Assembly (NCBI GenBank): GCA_020634035.1
Contig: JACKCM010000009.1
Coordinates: 118,547 to 182,546 of the forward strand
DNA: 64,000 nt
Direction: 5' to 3'
Origin: Candidatus Obscuribacterales bacterium
Lineage (GTDB): Bacteria; Cyanobacteriota; Vampirovibrionia; Obscuribacterales; Obscuribacteraceae
The position numbers and the translations under genes are program-made. Positions 42,971 to 51,443 of this stretch are shown piece by piece; within the stretch, counting starts at the first letter, position 1, and each line of letters starts with the position of its first letter. The notes beneath the pieces are model-generated. The model saw nothing but the letters and a program-made list of their open reading frames with translations, was not told the DNA's origin and did no database searches.

Positions 42971-44329
42971 ATGGTTCCTGTAACTAGCTCTTACTCAAAA
43001 AGCATACTCGCAGCCTGGACAATTGTGTCTCTAACCATCCCCATCAGTCTCTCGATCCAGAATTCTTCCTCGATCTCTGCCTATATCTGTCGACCAGAAG
43101 CTGCCAATCAAAATTTAGAAAAGCACAAAAGAGATAGTGCTGAACAAGCCTATCGAGAGGTCCAGTTATTTGCAGAAGAATGGCTCAATAGCAGCTTCCC
43201 CGTAATGGACGCGTTGAATGCACCGCCTATGTCAGACCTGCGCATGACACCAGAGTGCAGAAAACAGTTTATGTCGCTCTTCGCAGATATGTTCGGAAAG
43301 AAGAACCTTCAATTCTCCTATAGCAATATGTGCATCAAGGAAGTCAACGACTTTTACATTGTCCGGGTTACAGCCAGCTTTCTTGACCCCTACGAAAAAT
43401 TGCCTTACAACAGATTCTATCTGAAGCTGTTCCTAAAAAGAAGCAGCAGTCATGACGCCATCTGCTCTATTTACGCCCTGGAAAACATTCCCCATGATCG
43501 CAGTCCCAAAGGCAACACCCAGAGATTTCTTAGCCAGGTCGAAAACAGAAATCTAACGGCTTCGCAGGAAGCCGCCTGGCATTGGCTCAAGAGAAGCCGG
43601 CTGCACAAAGATCATAAAATTGCCATAGCCCTTGCCGAAGAGGCTCTCAGAATAAATCCCGATTTCGCTGAAGCCCATTACTGTATGGGCTGGTCCAAAC
43701 AGATGATGGGTGACCAGTCCGGTGCAGTAAAAGCGTACAAAACGGCGATCGCCTGCAACGAAGACCTGGCCGATGCTTACTGCAACCTGGGCTTGGCGGA
43801 AGATATGCGGGGCAACTATGACGAGGCGATCAAACTATTTACCAGGGGTCTTGAAATACAACCAGACTATCCTGCCATCCTGAACAACCGAGCCCTCACC
43901 TGGGAAAACCTCAGAAAGTATAAGAATGCGCTTGCCGACTATGAAAGAGCGATAGAGATGGATGAAATAAACTCTGCTGCTGCACTGAATTCGTATAAAT
44001 TGAAAGCGCATTTGCAAGACTACGAAGGTGCGCTTGCCGACAGCCGCATAGCATCCGAAAGAGATCCTAACGACTGTCTTACTTACTTGGACCAGGCGAG
44101 GTTTCTTGAGAAGCTCGGTAGATACAAAGAGTCTTACTGGAGTATAAATTCAACGATTCACCTCTTTCCAAATTTTGCTCTAGCCTACGAACAAAGAGGC
44201 AACCTCGAAGAGAAATTCGGAGATAACGATAGTGCAATCGAAGACTATAGAACAGCCTGCCGACTGGACAAAAACAGAGAAGCCTCCCGTCTTGCGCTGA
44301 TTCGCTTGACCAAAGCAAAAGCACACTAG
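42971..44329 (+). CDS. TPR protein with N-terminal export signal
   Basis: The 452-aa protein has a hydrophobic N-terminus (SILAAWTIVSLTIPISLSI), a domain of about 150 residues (60-200) with no recognised family, and seven or so TPR units from about 205 to 445 (DFAEAHYCMGWSKQMMGDQS, NYDEAIKLFTRGLEIQPDYP, DNDSAIEDYRTACRLD). It is probably a periplasmic or membrane-attached scaffold. Its 3' end overlaps the convergent hydrolase-thioredoxin gene by 4 nt. Confidence 0.8.
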   Translation: MVPVTSSYSKSILAAWTIVSLTIPISLSIQNSSSISAYICRPEAANQNLEKHKRDSAEQAYREVQLFAEEWLNSSFPVMDALNAPPMSDLRMTPECRKQFMSLFADMFGKKNLQFSYSNMCIKEVNDFYIVRVTASFLDPYEKLPYNRFYLKLFLKRSSSHDAICSIYALENIPHDRSPKGNTQRFLSQVENRNLTASQEAAWHWLKRSRLHKDHKIAIALAEEALRINPDFAEAHYCMGWSKQMMGDQSGAVKAYKTAIACNEDLADAYCNLGLAEDMRGNYDEAIKLFTRGLEIQPDYPAILNNRALTWENLRKYKNALADYERAIEMDEINSAAALNSYKLKAHLQDYEGALADSRIASERDPNDCLTYLDQARFLEKLGRYKESYWSINSTIHLFPNFALAYEQRGNLEEKFGDNDSAIEDYRTACRLDKNREASRLALIRLTKAKAH

Positions 44330-45681
44330 TCGCCGGAAGAGACCGGCGCATCGGCTTTAGGCAATTCCTCAAGATACTTGCCCGGTCCCACATAACCGGT
44401 CAGCTTCTTAATCACTTTGCCTTCGGCATTCATGAACAAAGCCGTAGGAATGCTCCTGATTCCCAGGCTATCAGAGAGGTTCTGCGCTTCTTCACCTTTG
44501 AGATCCAGCTTCACCGGAATGAAATCTTTGTTTATTCTTGCCACCACATCCGGGTCCACGTATGTAGTCGCCTCCATTTTGCGGCATGGTGGGCACCACT
44601 CAGCGCCAAGCTCCACCAGAACAAGCTTGCCAGTTTGCTTGGAGGCAACCAGACCCTCGGCAAGACTATCCTTCCAGGCGACCTCTCCGACTTCCGGGGC
44701 TTCAAGCCCGACTCCGGCAAGTAGATCTTTTACCTTATTCAAATACCGAACATCTTCACGCTTCATATCCGGTGCCAACGTCAAAGGAGGAAGTCCTTCT
44801 ACAAACAGATATGACTTGGGCGAAGAGATAGCTTTATAGAAATGTCCTGCTCCGCTTATATGCGGAGCCTCAGTCACCACCAGTATGGGCGGATGCTCCT
44901 TGCCTACCAGCTCGACATTGTTCAAACAGTTGTCTTTATAAAAAGAAGCGGGAACCAGCCGCATCGCGATGGCACCGGGCACCGATTCCATAAAACTCTT
45001 CACGTCGAACCAGGGCTCCTCCAAAATAAGAGCCTTGCATGGCTTCTCCCGGGCAATCTTCAATGCTGCATGGGCACCCATCTCTCTGCCAAAAATCACT
45101 AGATGTTCCGGAGTGACACCTTTGTCTTTGATCAAGAAGTCATAGGCCGCCCGGGCATCGTCAATGGCTGTGTACTCAGAGAACTTGACGCCTTTGTCTT
45201 TCAACCCACGATAGTCGAAGAGAAAGACCGAAAGTCCTGCGTCTTGAAAGACTTTGACATAGCCTGCTATCACAGGAAGACGCTTGTTGAAGCCGTTGTA
45301 GCAGACAAGCACAGTATCTGTGCTTCCTTCGGTCCCCTTGAAGTACCAGCCCTCTAACTCGATACCGTCACCGGTCTTGAAAGTAAGCACCTCTGGAGCG
45401 TCGAGACCCGCGTCTTTGAATTCACTTTCGTTAAAAGCTCCGGCAAGCTGCTCGAAGATGGCGGCGCTACGATTGCTGTCACCCATCATGCGCCGCGAGA
45501 CCATCGCCATTTGCTTCAGGTCTTTCTCCTGCCTGCCTCGATAGAGAATGTCAGAGAGAAATCCAGGATTGGTAACAGGAGCGAACAGACAGATCAGGGC
45601 TCCGAGACCCAGGAACACACTAACCACAAGGAAAGCAAAAAGCTTCAAGAAATACCTGGCGCCCTTCTTCTCTTTTGCCAT
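44326..45681 (-). CDS. Alpha/beta-hydrolase-like pseudoenzyme fused to a thioredoxin domain
   Basis: The 451-aa protein has an N-terminal membrane anchor (LFAFLVVSVFLGLGALICLF), a BEM46-like alpha/beta-hydrolase domain (about 95-320) and a C-terminal thioredoxin-fold domain (about 335-445). The latter has the active site WCPPC (362-366), as in DsbD-gamma or thiol-disulfide proteins, and the cis-Pro in SIPTALF. At the nucleophile elbow, where hydrolases have GxSxG, it reads GREMG (198-202): Glu200 (codon GAG) replaces Ser. The hydrolase half is therefore probably non-catalytic, perhaps binding a substrate for the redox half. Topology suggests a periplasmic location. Confidence 0.85.
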   Translation of the reverse strand: MAKEKKGARYFLKLFAFLVVSVFLGLGALICLFAPVTNPGFLSDILYRGRQEKDLKQMAMVSRRMMGDSNRSAAIFEQLAGAFNESEFKDAGLDAPEVLTFKTGDGIELEGWYFKGTEGSTDTVLVCYNGFNKRLPVIAGYVKVFQDAGLSVFLFDYRGLKDKGVKFSEYTAIDDARAAYDFLIKDKGVTPEHLVIFGREMGAHAALKIAREKPCKALILEEPWFDVKSFMESVPGAIAMRLVPASFYKDNCLNNVELVGKEHPPILVVTEAPHISGAGHFYKAISSPKSYLFVEGLPPLTLAPDMKREDVRYLNKVKDLLAGVGLEAPEVGEVAWKDSLAEGLVASKQTGKLVLVELGAEWCPPCRKMEATTYVDPDVVARINKDFIPVKLDLKGEEAQNLSDSLGIRSIPTALFMNAEGKVIKKLTGYVGPGKYLEELPKADAPVSSGD

Positions 45682-45755
45682 CGCCTCTCTCCCTTAGCCC
45701 GGTGCGAATGCTAGCGTATCGCCACTATTCTACCTGAAAAGATCTGAAAGACGAT

Positions 45756-46547
45756 TTAACTACGAACAGGTCTCAAGAGTCGCGAGAGCTTCTCGGCAAC
45801 GGTTCTATATAAGGCGAGCTTGTGAAACTGGACGGTAAAAGGATTGTAGCTTTCGAAGCTGCCGATGATACCGAATTTGGGATCAACCACCTCTGGCTGA
45901 TAAGTTCCAAAGAACCGGTCCCAGAGTATGAGAATACCGCCGAAATTCTTATTCAGATACTCTTTGTTCCTGGCATGGTGCACTCGGTGCGCCGAAGGAG
46001 TATTCAAAATTCCCTCCACCAGGGGGATGCGTCCGATGGCTTGAGTATGGAGGAAAAATTGATAGAACAGATTGAAGGCAAAGAAAAGAGACACTTGTTC
46101 TGGCTTGAAACCGAGCAAAATCAAAGGGGCGAAGATTAGAGGCGCGACCATTCTATTGAGCCAGTGCAGCCGAAAGCTGGTGGTCAGGTTGAAGTAGCGG
46201 CTCGAGTGATGAACCTCGTGAAAGAACCACAACCACTTCAGTTTGTGGCTATAGCGGTGCTGCCAGTAATAAACAAAATCGGTGGCGATAAGCGCCAGCA
46301 CCGCAACAGCGATATTGTCCGGCAGATGAAAGAGAGCGAAGCCCTCGATAAGTTTGAGACTCGCGTATATATAGACCACCGAGAGAGGACGCGACACGAA
46401 ATTGATGGTGAGAATAGCCAGGTTACAGAGGCTGTCTTTCAGGTTATGGTACTGCCAGCCTTTCAACTTGGCCAGGATAGCCTCCAGCGCCATAAAGGGG
46501 AGGGCGATGGCTAAGAAGGGAACAAACGTATTAGCGGTCTCGAACAT
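45756..46547 (-). CDS. Fatty acid hydroxylase / sterol desaturase family membrane protein
   Basis: I chose ATG 46547 (263 aa) because the longer frame runs into the divergent gene at 46657. The di-iron His boxes are complete: HRYSH (97-101), HEVHH (110-114) and, later, HRVHH in NTPSAHRVHHARN. Four or so TM helices surround them. The family hydroxylates or desaturates lipids (fatty acids, sterols, ceramides, alkylglycerols); the substrate here is unknown. FFGTYQPE near the C-terminus is also typical. Confidence 0.9.
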   Translation of the reverse strand: MFETANTFVPFLAIALPFMALEAILAKLKGWQYHNLKDSLCNLAILTINFVSRPLSVVYIYASLKLIEGFALFHLPDNIAVAVLALIATDFVYYWQHRYSHKLKWLWFFHEVHHSSRYFNLTTSFRLHWLNRMVAPLIFAPLILLGFKPEQVSLFFAFNLFYQFFLHTQAIGRIPLVEGILNTPSAHRVHHARNKEYLNKNFGGILILWDRFFGTYQPEVVDPKFGIIGSFESYNPFTVQFHKLALYRTVAEKLSRLLRPVRS

Positions 46548-46656
46548 CTCTATTTTTGCTCTACTTTCTAAAGAACCGGCGCCGGAGCGCACACAATAGA
46601 GATACAGGGGACGAAGAGAAAAGTTGCGGTCCATAAAACGACAAAAGGCAAAAACG

Positions 46657-47739
46657 ATGAATTTTTGTGCTCCTCTAGATGATATTCCAATCAATAGCAA
46701 AACCATCGCCCAGCACAAGGCTACTCTTGCCGCGCTAAAAAAGTCGGGGATGAATGCTAAGAGTGGCAGATTGTTATTCGAAGCTCTTATATATGCGCCG
46801 ACTGCTTCGCTGGAGAAGCTTGCTCTAAAGTGGATAAAGAAACATCCAGAACACCAATACACGCCGCCTCTTACTGCTCTTATTCTAAAAGCTTTTCCTG
46901 ACAGTGATCTATCGGATTTCACCAGAGATCTGCTTCAAAACTATCCTCTGGGTATGAGTCTATCTTATTTAATTAGAGCCGTTCTCAATAGTACAAAGCA
47001 TCGACGCCGGTTTTACAAGCTTATCGAGAACAGAATGGATTCGGAACCAGAGAGCTTTTCGTGGCTGGGGTCGCTACATACACAGAAAGCCTCCAAACAG
47101 GTTGAGAGCCTGACAATCAGATGGATAGAGCTAAGCAAAGAATCGAAAGAGAGCTATATCTCTTGTATTGCAACTGCCACAAGCTATCCTGCCGCAATGG
47201 AAGTTATTTTCGACTGGCTCAAAGGACAGACTAAGTATAAAGGATTTCTCTGCTTTGGCATTCACGGGCTTTACTATCAAGCCGGACAGAATCATCCTGC
47301 ACTACTACCGAAACTGATTCGCTATACGCGAGCCTTTCTCAAAGAGCATGATCGAGCCAGGGACAAAGATGGAGACTTCGCCCGAGTATATGGTGCCTTG
47401 ATTGAAGCCACCGGTTCCAATGCCGATATAAAAACGGCAAGAGCATGGTTTATCCGGGGCAAGAACAGAAAGAAGAGATTCTCCTGGTATATATTAGGGG
47501 CGGTGCTACGCTGTCGTAGCGCCCGATCTAAAGACGGAGTCTGGGCGATTGCTGAGGCGAAGTCGCTACTTAAGAGTCAGTCGGAAGAATTCTGGGCGCC
47601 GGTTCTTGTCGGAGAACTGCTTAGAGCCTGCCCCGATGAAGAGGTTCTAGAGATGGCCAGATCCTGTCTCGCCAGGGTTCCATTAACCTGGCTCGGCAAT
47701 TTGATCGAAGAGAAAGAAGAAGCGGCTCTAAAAACCTAG
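46657..47739 (+). CDS. Alpha-solenoid hypothetical protein
   Basis: The 360-aa frame begins at ATG 46657 (MNFCAPLDDIPINSKTIAQH); an earlier in-frame Met at 46624 adds only basic residues. The protein is entirely helical with irregular HEAT-like repeats that pair a helix with (W/Y)IxxxP-like turns, for example LALKWIKKHPEH, LTIRWIELSKES and ARAWFIRGKNRKK. No TM is present. The function is unknown. It is divergent from the fatty acid hydroxylase gene. Confidence 0.6.
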   Translation: MNFCAPLDDIPINSKTIAQHKATLAALKKSGMNAKSGRLLFEALIYAPTASLEKLALKWIKKHPEHQYTPPLTALILKAFPDSDLSDFTRDLLQNYPLGMSLSYLIRAVLNSTKHRRRFYKLIENRMDSEPESFSWLGSLHTQKASKQVESLTIRWIELSKESKESYISCIATATSYPAAMEVIFDWLKGQTKYKGFLCFGIHGLYYQAGQNHPALLPKLIRYTRAFLKEHDRARDKDGDFARVYGALIEATGSNADIKTARAWFIRGKNRKKRFSWYILGAVLRCRSARSKDGVWAIAEAKSLLKSQSEEFWAPVLVGELLRACPDEEVLEMARSCLARVPLTWLGNLIEEKEEAALKT

Positions 47740-47785
47740 AACCGCTCCCCTTCAATTATTTGTACGGATTACCGATTAAAATCGT

Positions 47786-48175
47786 CTATTGCCCTTCCGG
47801 CAGTGCCAGTTGATCAGAGTTATCGCCTGTGGTTCTGATCCCGGACTCATCGACCTGGACAGCGCAGGCCTCGTCATTTACTTTCCAACAATCCCAGTAG
47901 TTATGAATTACCCAACCGTTAAAATCGTTCGACTTCACTCTTCGCCAGTTCCAGCCATCGGTACGGTCGATGCTGCATATGGACCCTTCACTGCCGTATT
48001 CAAAATGATAGAAAGGGTCGAAGTCATTGTATCGAAAAGAGGTTATGCGCTCGCTGGAGTCTCTAACTATGGTGGCACCGGAAGAGCTCTTATATCGTCG
48101 CTCGCTCTTGCTACCGCTTCCGGCACCATTGCTACAGCTATAGTTTTGCATTTGATTTCCATTGTATCCGTACAT
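47786..48175 (-). CDS. Hypothetical protein rich in Asn, Ser, Gly and Trp
   Basis: The 129-aa protein has AAGGAG before its ATG. An N-terminal low-complexity part (NGAGSGSKSERRYKSSSG) precedes a core with WNWRRVKSNDFNGWVIHNYW, suggesting a small beta domain. It has no signal peptide. It lies 77 nt downstream of leuB on the same strand, so readthrough from the ilv/leu operon is possible, but a functional tie is not evident. Confidence 0.6.
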   Translation of the reverse strand: MYGYNGNQMQNYSCSNGAGSGSKSERRYKSSSGATIVRDSSERITSFRYNDFDPFYHFEYGSEGSICSIDRTDGWNWRRVKSNDFNGWVIHNYWDCWKVNDEACAVQVDESGIRTTGDNSDQLALPEGQ

Positions 48176-48213
48176 GGTTTTTCTCCTTATAGACGATTCG
48201 ATTTAGTTGGTTG

Positions 48214-48232
48214 TTGGACGTTGGACGTTGGA
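48214..48232. repeat. Short tandem repeat (TTGGACG)
   Basis: TTGGACG occurs twice in tandem plus a partial third copy (TTGGA) between leuB and the 129-aa protein gene. There is no known role. Confidence 0.7.
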
Positions 48233-48252
48233 TTTTAATTAGATGGATTGTG

Positions 48253-49383
48253 TTATTTGGGAACAGAAACTTTTTCGTTGCAGACACTTACAGAAGCTTT
48301 CTCAAGATTGCGCAGAATCGCTTCGGTCATCTGCTTTGTATTGACGCGCTTCTCAAAGGCTTCACCCGAATAAATCTCACCGGTGCGATAACCTTCTTCA
48401 AGAGAGGCTTCCACTGCATCTTCAATCGCTTTCGACTCGGCTTCAAGACCGAAAGAATATTTGAGAAGCATGGCCGCTGAGAGAATCTGCGCTATCGGAT
48501 TGGCCACACCCTGGCCGGCTATGTCCTGGGCGCTGCCGCCCGGAGGCTCATAGAGTCCGAAGTTGTCTTTGTTCAAACTGGCCGACGCGGCAAGCCCAAG
48601 AGAACCCGGCAATACGGCTGCGGCATCCGAGAGAATGTCACCGAACATATTAGAGGTGACGATCACATCGAATTGAGAAGGGTCTCTAATTAGCTGCATG
48701 GCACAGTTATCGACCAGCATGTTCTCGTATTCGACATCGGGATACTCAGCCGCCACCTCTTCGGCGACTTCGCGCCAGAGTTTGGAGGTCGTCAGAACAT
48801 TGGCTTTATCTACCGAGGTCAATTTTCCTCGCCTTTTGCGAGCACACTCAAAAGCAGCATGAACAGCCACTTTTACCTGGCTTTCGGTATATTTGGCTTC
48901 GTCGGTGGCATAACGCTCGCCGTCGGCGACGTCTTTCTTATGGACACCGAAGTAAGCATCCCCGACCAGCTCCCGGACGATCAAAAGGTCGATTCCTTTT
49001 GCCACCAGCTCTGGTTTGAGGGGGCTCAAAGATTGGAGTTGCGGATAGACCCTTGAAGGTCTCAAGTTGACCGCAAAAGAGAAGTGTTTTCTAAGGGTGA
49101 GGATAGAGTTACGCTCACAGTCTTTCCATTTAGGAAGCTGCATCTCTGATACCGGTCCGCCTACGGAGCCGAATAAAATAGCGTCGCCTTTCTCGCAGAT
49201 AGAGAGGGTCTCTTCCGGCAGGTGAGAGCCATATTTCTCGTAGGCGCTGCCTCCGGCAAGGGCATAGACGAGATCGAACTGGTGTCCGAATTTCTCTGCC
49301 ACCGCATCGAGAACTTTCACCGCTTCCTGCATTACTTCAGGACCGATTCCATCTCCTGGCACCACTGCTATGGTTTTCTTCAT
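48253..49383 (-). CDS. leuB: 3-isopropylmalate dehydrogenase
   Basis: I use the ATG at 49383 (376 aa, MKKTIAVVPGDGIGPEVM) because AAGGAG lies 9 nt upstream; the longer frame starts beside the leuD stop. Signatures include GDGIGPEV, RELVGDAYFG, the VDNCAMQL region and the GSLGLAASASL segment. It oxidatively decarboxylates 3-isopropylmalate in leucine synthesis. With cimA in the operon it should also act on the citramalate-derived intermediate toward 2-oxobutyrate. It is the last clear gene of the ilv/leu operon. Confidence 0.95.
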   Translation of the reverse strand: MKKTIAVVPGDGIGPEVMQEAVKVLDAVAEKFGHQFDLVYALAGGSAYEKYGSHLPEETLSICEKGDAILFGSVGGPVSEMQLPKWKDCERNSILTLRKHFSFAVNLRPSRVYPQLQSLSPLKPELVAKGIDLLIVRELVGDAYFGVHKKDVADGERYATDEAKYTESQVKVAVHAAFECARKRRGKLTSVDKANVLTTSKLWREVAEEVAAEYPDVEYENMLVDNCAMQLIRDPSQFDVIVTSNMFGDILSDAAAVLPGSLGLAASASLNKDNFGLYEPPGGSAQDIAGQGVANPIAQILSAAMLLKYSFGLEAESKAIEDAVEASLEEGYRTGEIYSGEAFEKRVNTKQMTEAILRNLEKASVSVCNEKVSVPK

Positions 49384-49400
49384 CAGAATAAACTCCTTGC

Positions 49401-50012
49401 TCATGCCATGGTGGCAGCTTTCTTCCGGGGCTCGGTGCCAATCTTCATCCAGTCTCTGGTGTTGGCGCTGCGGAAAGAATCGATCTCACTTTCATATGAG
49501 AGTATGTAGTCTATATCATCAAGACCCCCCAGGAGGCAGTACTTTCTGAAAGGATCGTAGTCAAACTTAAAGCTATCTCCGTTAGAAGAATTTACTGTCT
49601 GGCTCTCGAGATCAACGGTTACGGAACCGTCACATTTCTGCAGTTTTTCTACCGCCTCTTTCGGCAACTGAATCAACAAAAGTCCGTTCTTGGCGCTGTT
49701 GTTGAAGAAGATATCGGCAAAGGACTCGGCTATCACCACTTTTATTCCGGCATCGGTAATCGCCCAGACGGCGTGCTCTCGCGAGGAGCCGCAGCCGAAG
49801 TTATAACCTGCCACCAGAATCTCAGCCCCTTTGTACTCGGGCTTGTTCATCGGAAATTCCGGGTCTTCTTTACGCAGGCGTGAGAACAGATTGGCACCGT
49901 AGCCCTCTTTCGATACCGAGGTCAGAAACTGGGCTGGAATGATCTGGTCGGTGTCCACATCGTTCATTTTGAGCGGGATGACTTTTGATTGGATTGAAAC
50001 AAATTTTTGCAT
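49401..50012 (-). CDS. leuD: 3-isopropylmalate dehydratase small subunit
   Basis: The 203-aa protein is the aconitase swivel domain: DVDTDQIIPAQFL, the GYNFGCGSSREHAVWAI loop and DIFFNNSAKNGLL. It pairs with LeuC to isomerise 2-isopropylmalate, and probably citramalate as well. It lies 20 nt after leuC and 17 nt before leuB. Confidence 0.95.
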   Translation of the reverse strand: MQKFVSIQSKVIPLKMNDVDTDQIIPAQFLTSVSKEGYGANLFSRLRKEDPEFPMNKPEYKGAEILVAGYNFGCGSSREHAVWAITDAGIKVVIAESFADIFFNNSAKNGLLLIQLPKEAVEKLQKCDGSVTVDLESQTVNSSNGDSFKFDYDPFRKYCLLGGLDDIDYILSYESEIDSFRSANTRDWMKIGTEPRKKAATMA

Positions 50013-50032
50013 TGGATTTTGCCTTGTTTTTG

Positions 50033-51442
50033 TTAGTTGAGATAGGTTCTGGGAGAGGTCAGCCGTCCTTCGATGGCGGAAGCCACCACGGTAGCCGGTG
50101 AAGCCAGATGGGTGATACTGCCCGGTCCCTGACGCCCGATGAAGTTTCTGTTGGAAGAGCTCACACAGCGCTTGCCCTGGGGAACCCGGTCATCGTTCAT
50201 AGATAGACACATAGAACAACCGGGCATGCGGAACTGCGCCCCGGCTTCTTCAAAGACTTTATCCAGCCCTTCTTCCATGGCCTGTTTGCGAACCGACTCT
50301 GAGCCCGGGACCACATAAAGCGTTACCTGGGGATGGACTTTCTTGCCTGCGATAACTGCCGCAGCCACTCGCAAATCTTCGATTCTGCCATTGGTGCAGG
50401 AGCCCACAAAAGCCCAGTCCACGGCGGTGCCTTCGATAGGAGCACCGGGGTCGAGCACCGTGTAGGCTAAAGCGCTTTTAGTGTCCTCTTTCTCTGAGCC
50501 CTGCAGCGCATTGAAATCAGGCACTTTCTGCGAGATGCCTATGGCTTGTCCTGGATTGGTTCCCCAGGTGACCATGGGCTCGAGGGCATCGAGATCGATA
50601 ACGATCTCTTTGTCATAGGCTGCCCCTTCGTCGCTGCAGAAACTGTTCCAGTAAGCCACCGCTTCCTCAAAGTCCGATGACTCCGGCGCCAGCTCCCGTC
50701 CTTTCAAAAATTCATAGGTGGTCGAATCGGGTGCCACCAGACCGGCCCGGGCGCCGCATTCTATACTCATGTTACAGACGGTCATGCGCTCTTCCATGGA
50801 CATAGCCCGGACGGCTTCGCCGGTGTATTCGATAACGTGCCCGTTGGCACCGCCGACTCCAATTTCAGAGATAAGCTTCAATATCGCATCTTTTGCATAG
50901 ACACCTTTGCCGAGCTTGCCTTTGAATTCGACTTTCATGGACTTCGGCTTCGACTGCAGCAAACAGCCGGTGGCCATGACATGACCGACCTCTGAGGTGC
51001 CGACCCCGAAGGCAAGAGCGCCGAAAGCACCATGGGTAGCTGTATGAGAATCGCCGCAGACTATGGTCATGCCAGGCTGGGTGGCGCCCAGTTCAGGTCC
51101 GATAACATGGACGATGCCCTGGTTGCCGCTTTCATAGTCAAAGAACTTGATACCGTTCTCTTTGCAGTTTCTGCGCAGAGTATCGACCTGGGTCTCGGCC
51201 GCTTTGTCATAAAAGACCGTGCGGTCAGAACGGGTCGGGATGCTGTGGTCTATGGTCGCCATCAAGCGCGCCGGCTCTTTTATTTTGATGCCTTTCTCTT
51301 TCATAGTGGCAAAAGCCTGGGCCGAGGTCACTTCGTGCAAGAGCATCAGGTCGACGGCGAAGACACAGGGATGTCCTTCTTTCTCGACCACCACATGGGC
51401 GTCCCATATTTTCTCGACGATATTGCGTTTCTTAGCTGACAT
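50033..51442 (-). CDS. leuC: 3-isopropylmalate dehydratase large subunit
   Basis: The 469-aa protein matches the proteobacterial-size LeuC. It contains the [4Fe-4S] ligands in VGSCTNGRIEDL and MPGCSMCLSMNDD, and HEVTSAQAF near the N-terminus. The stop of cimA and this ATG are 1 nt apart, indicating coupling. It works with leuD in the shared leucine and citramalate routes. Confidence 0.96.
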   Translation of the reverse strand: MSAKKRNIVEKIWDAHVVVEKEGHPCVFAVDLMLLHEVTSAQAFATMKEKGIKIKEPARLMATIDHSIPTRSDRTVFYDKAAETQVDTLRRNCKENGIKFFDYESGNQGIVHVIGPELGATQPGMTIVCGDSHTATHGAFGALAFGVGTSEVGHVMATGCLLQSKPKSMKVEFKGKLGKGVYAKDAILKLISEIGVGGANGHVIEYTGEAVRAMSMEERMTVCNMSIECGARAGLVAPDSTTYEFLKGRELAPESSDFEEAVAYWNSFCSDEGAAYDKEIVIDLDALEPMVTWGTNPGQAIGISQKVPDFNALQGSEKEDTKSALAYTVLDPGAPIEGTAVDWAFVGSCTNGRIEDLRVAAAVIAGKKVHPQVTLYVVPGSESVRKQAMEEGLDKVFEEAGAQFRMPGCSMCLSMNDDRVPQGKRCVSSSNRNFIGRQGPGSITHLASPATVVASAIEGRLTSPRTYLN

Positions 51443-51443
51443 T

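Noticed and set aside
47721..47746. Inverted repeat AGCGGCTCTA / TAGAACCGCT at the end of the 46657 gene as a terminator
   Set aside because: The stem has a mismatch and overlaps coding sequence, with no U-tract on either strand.
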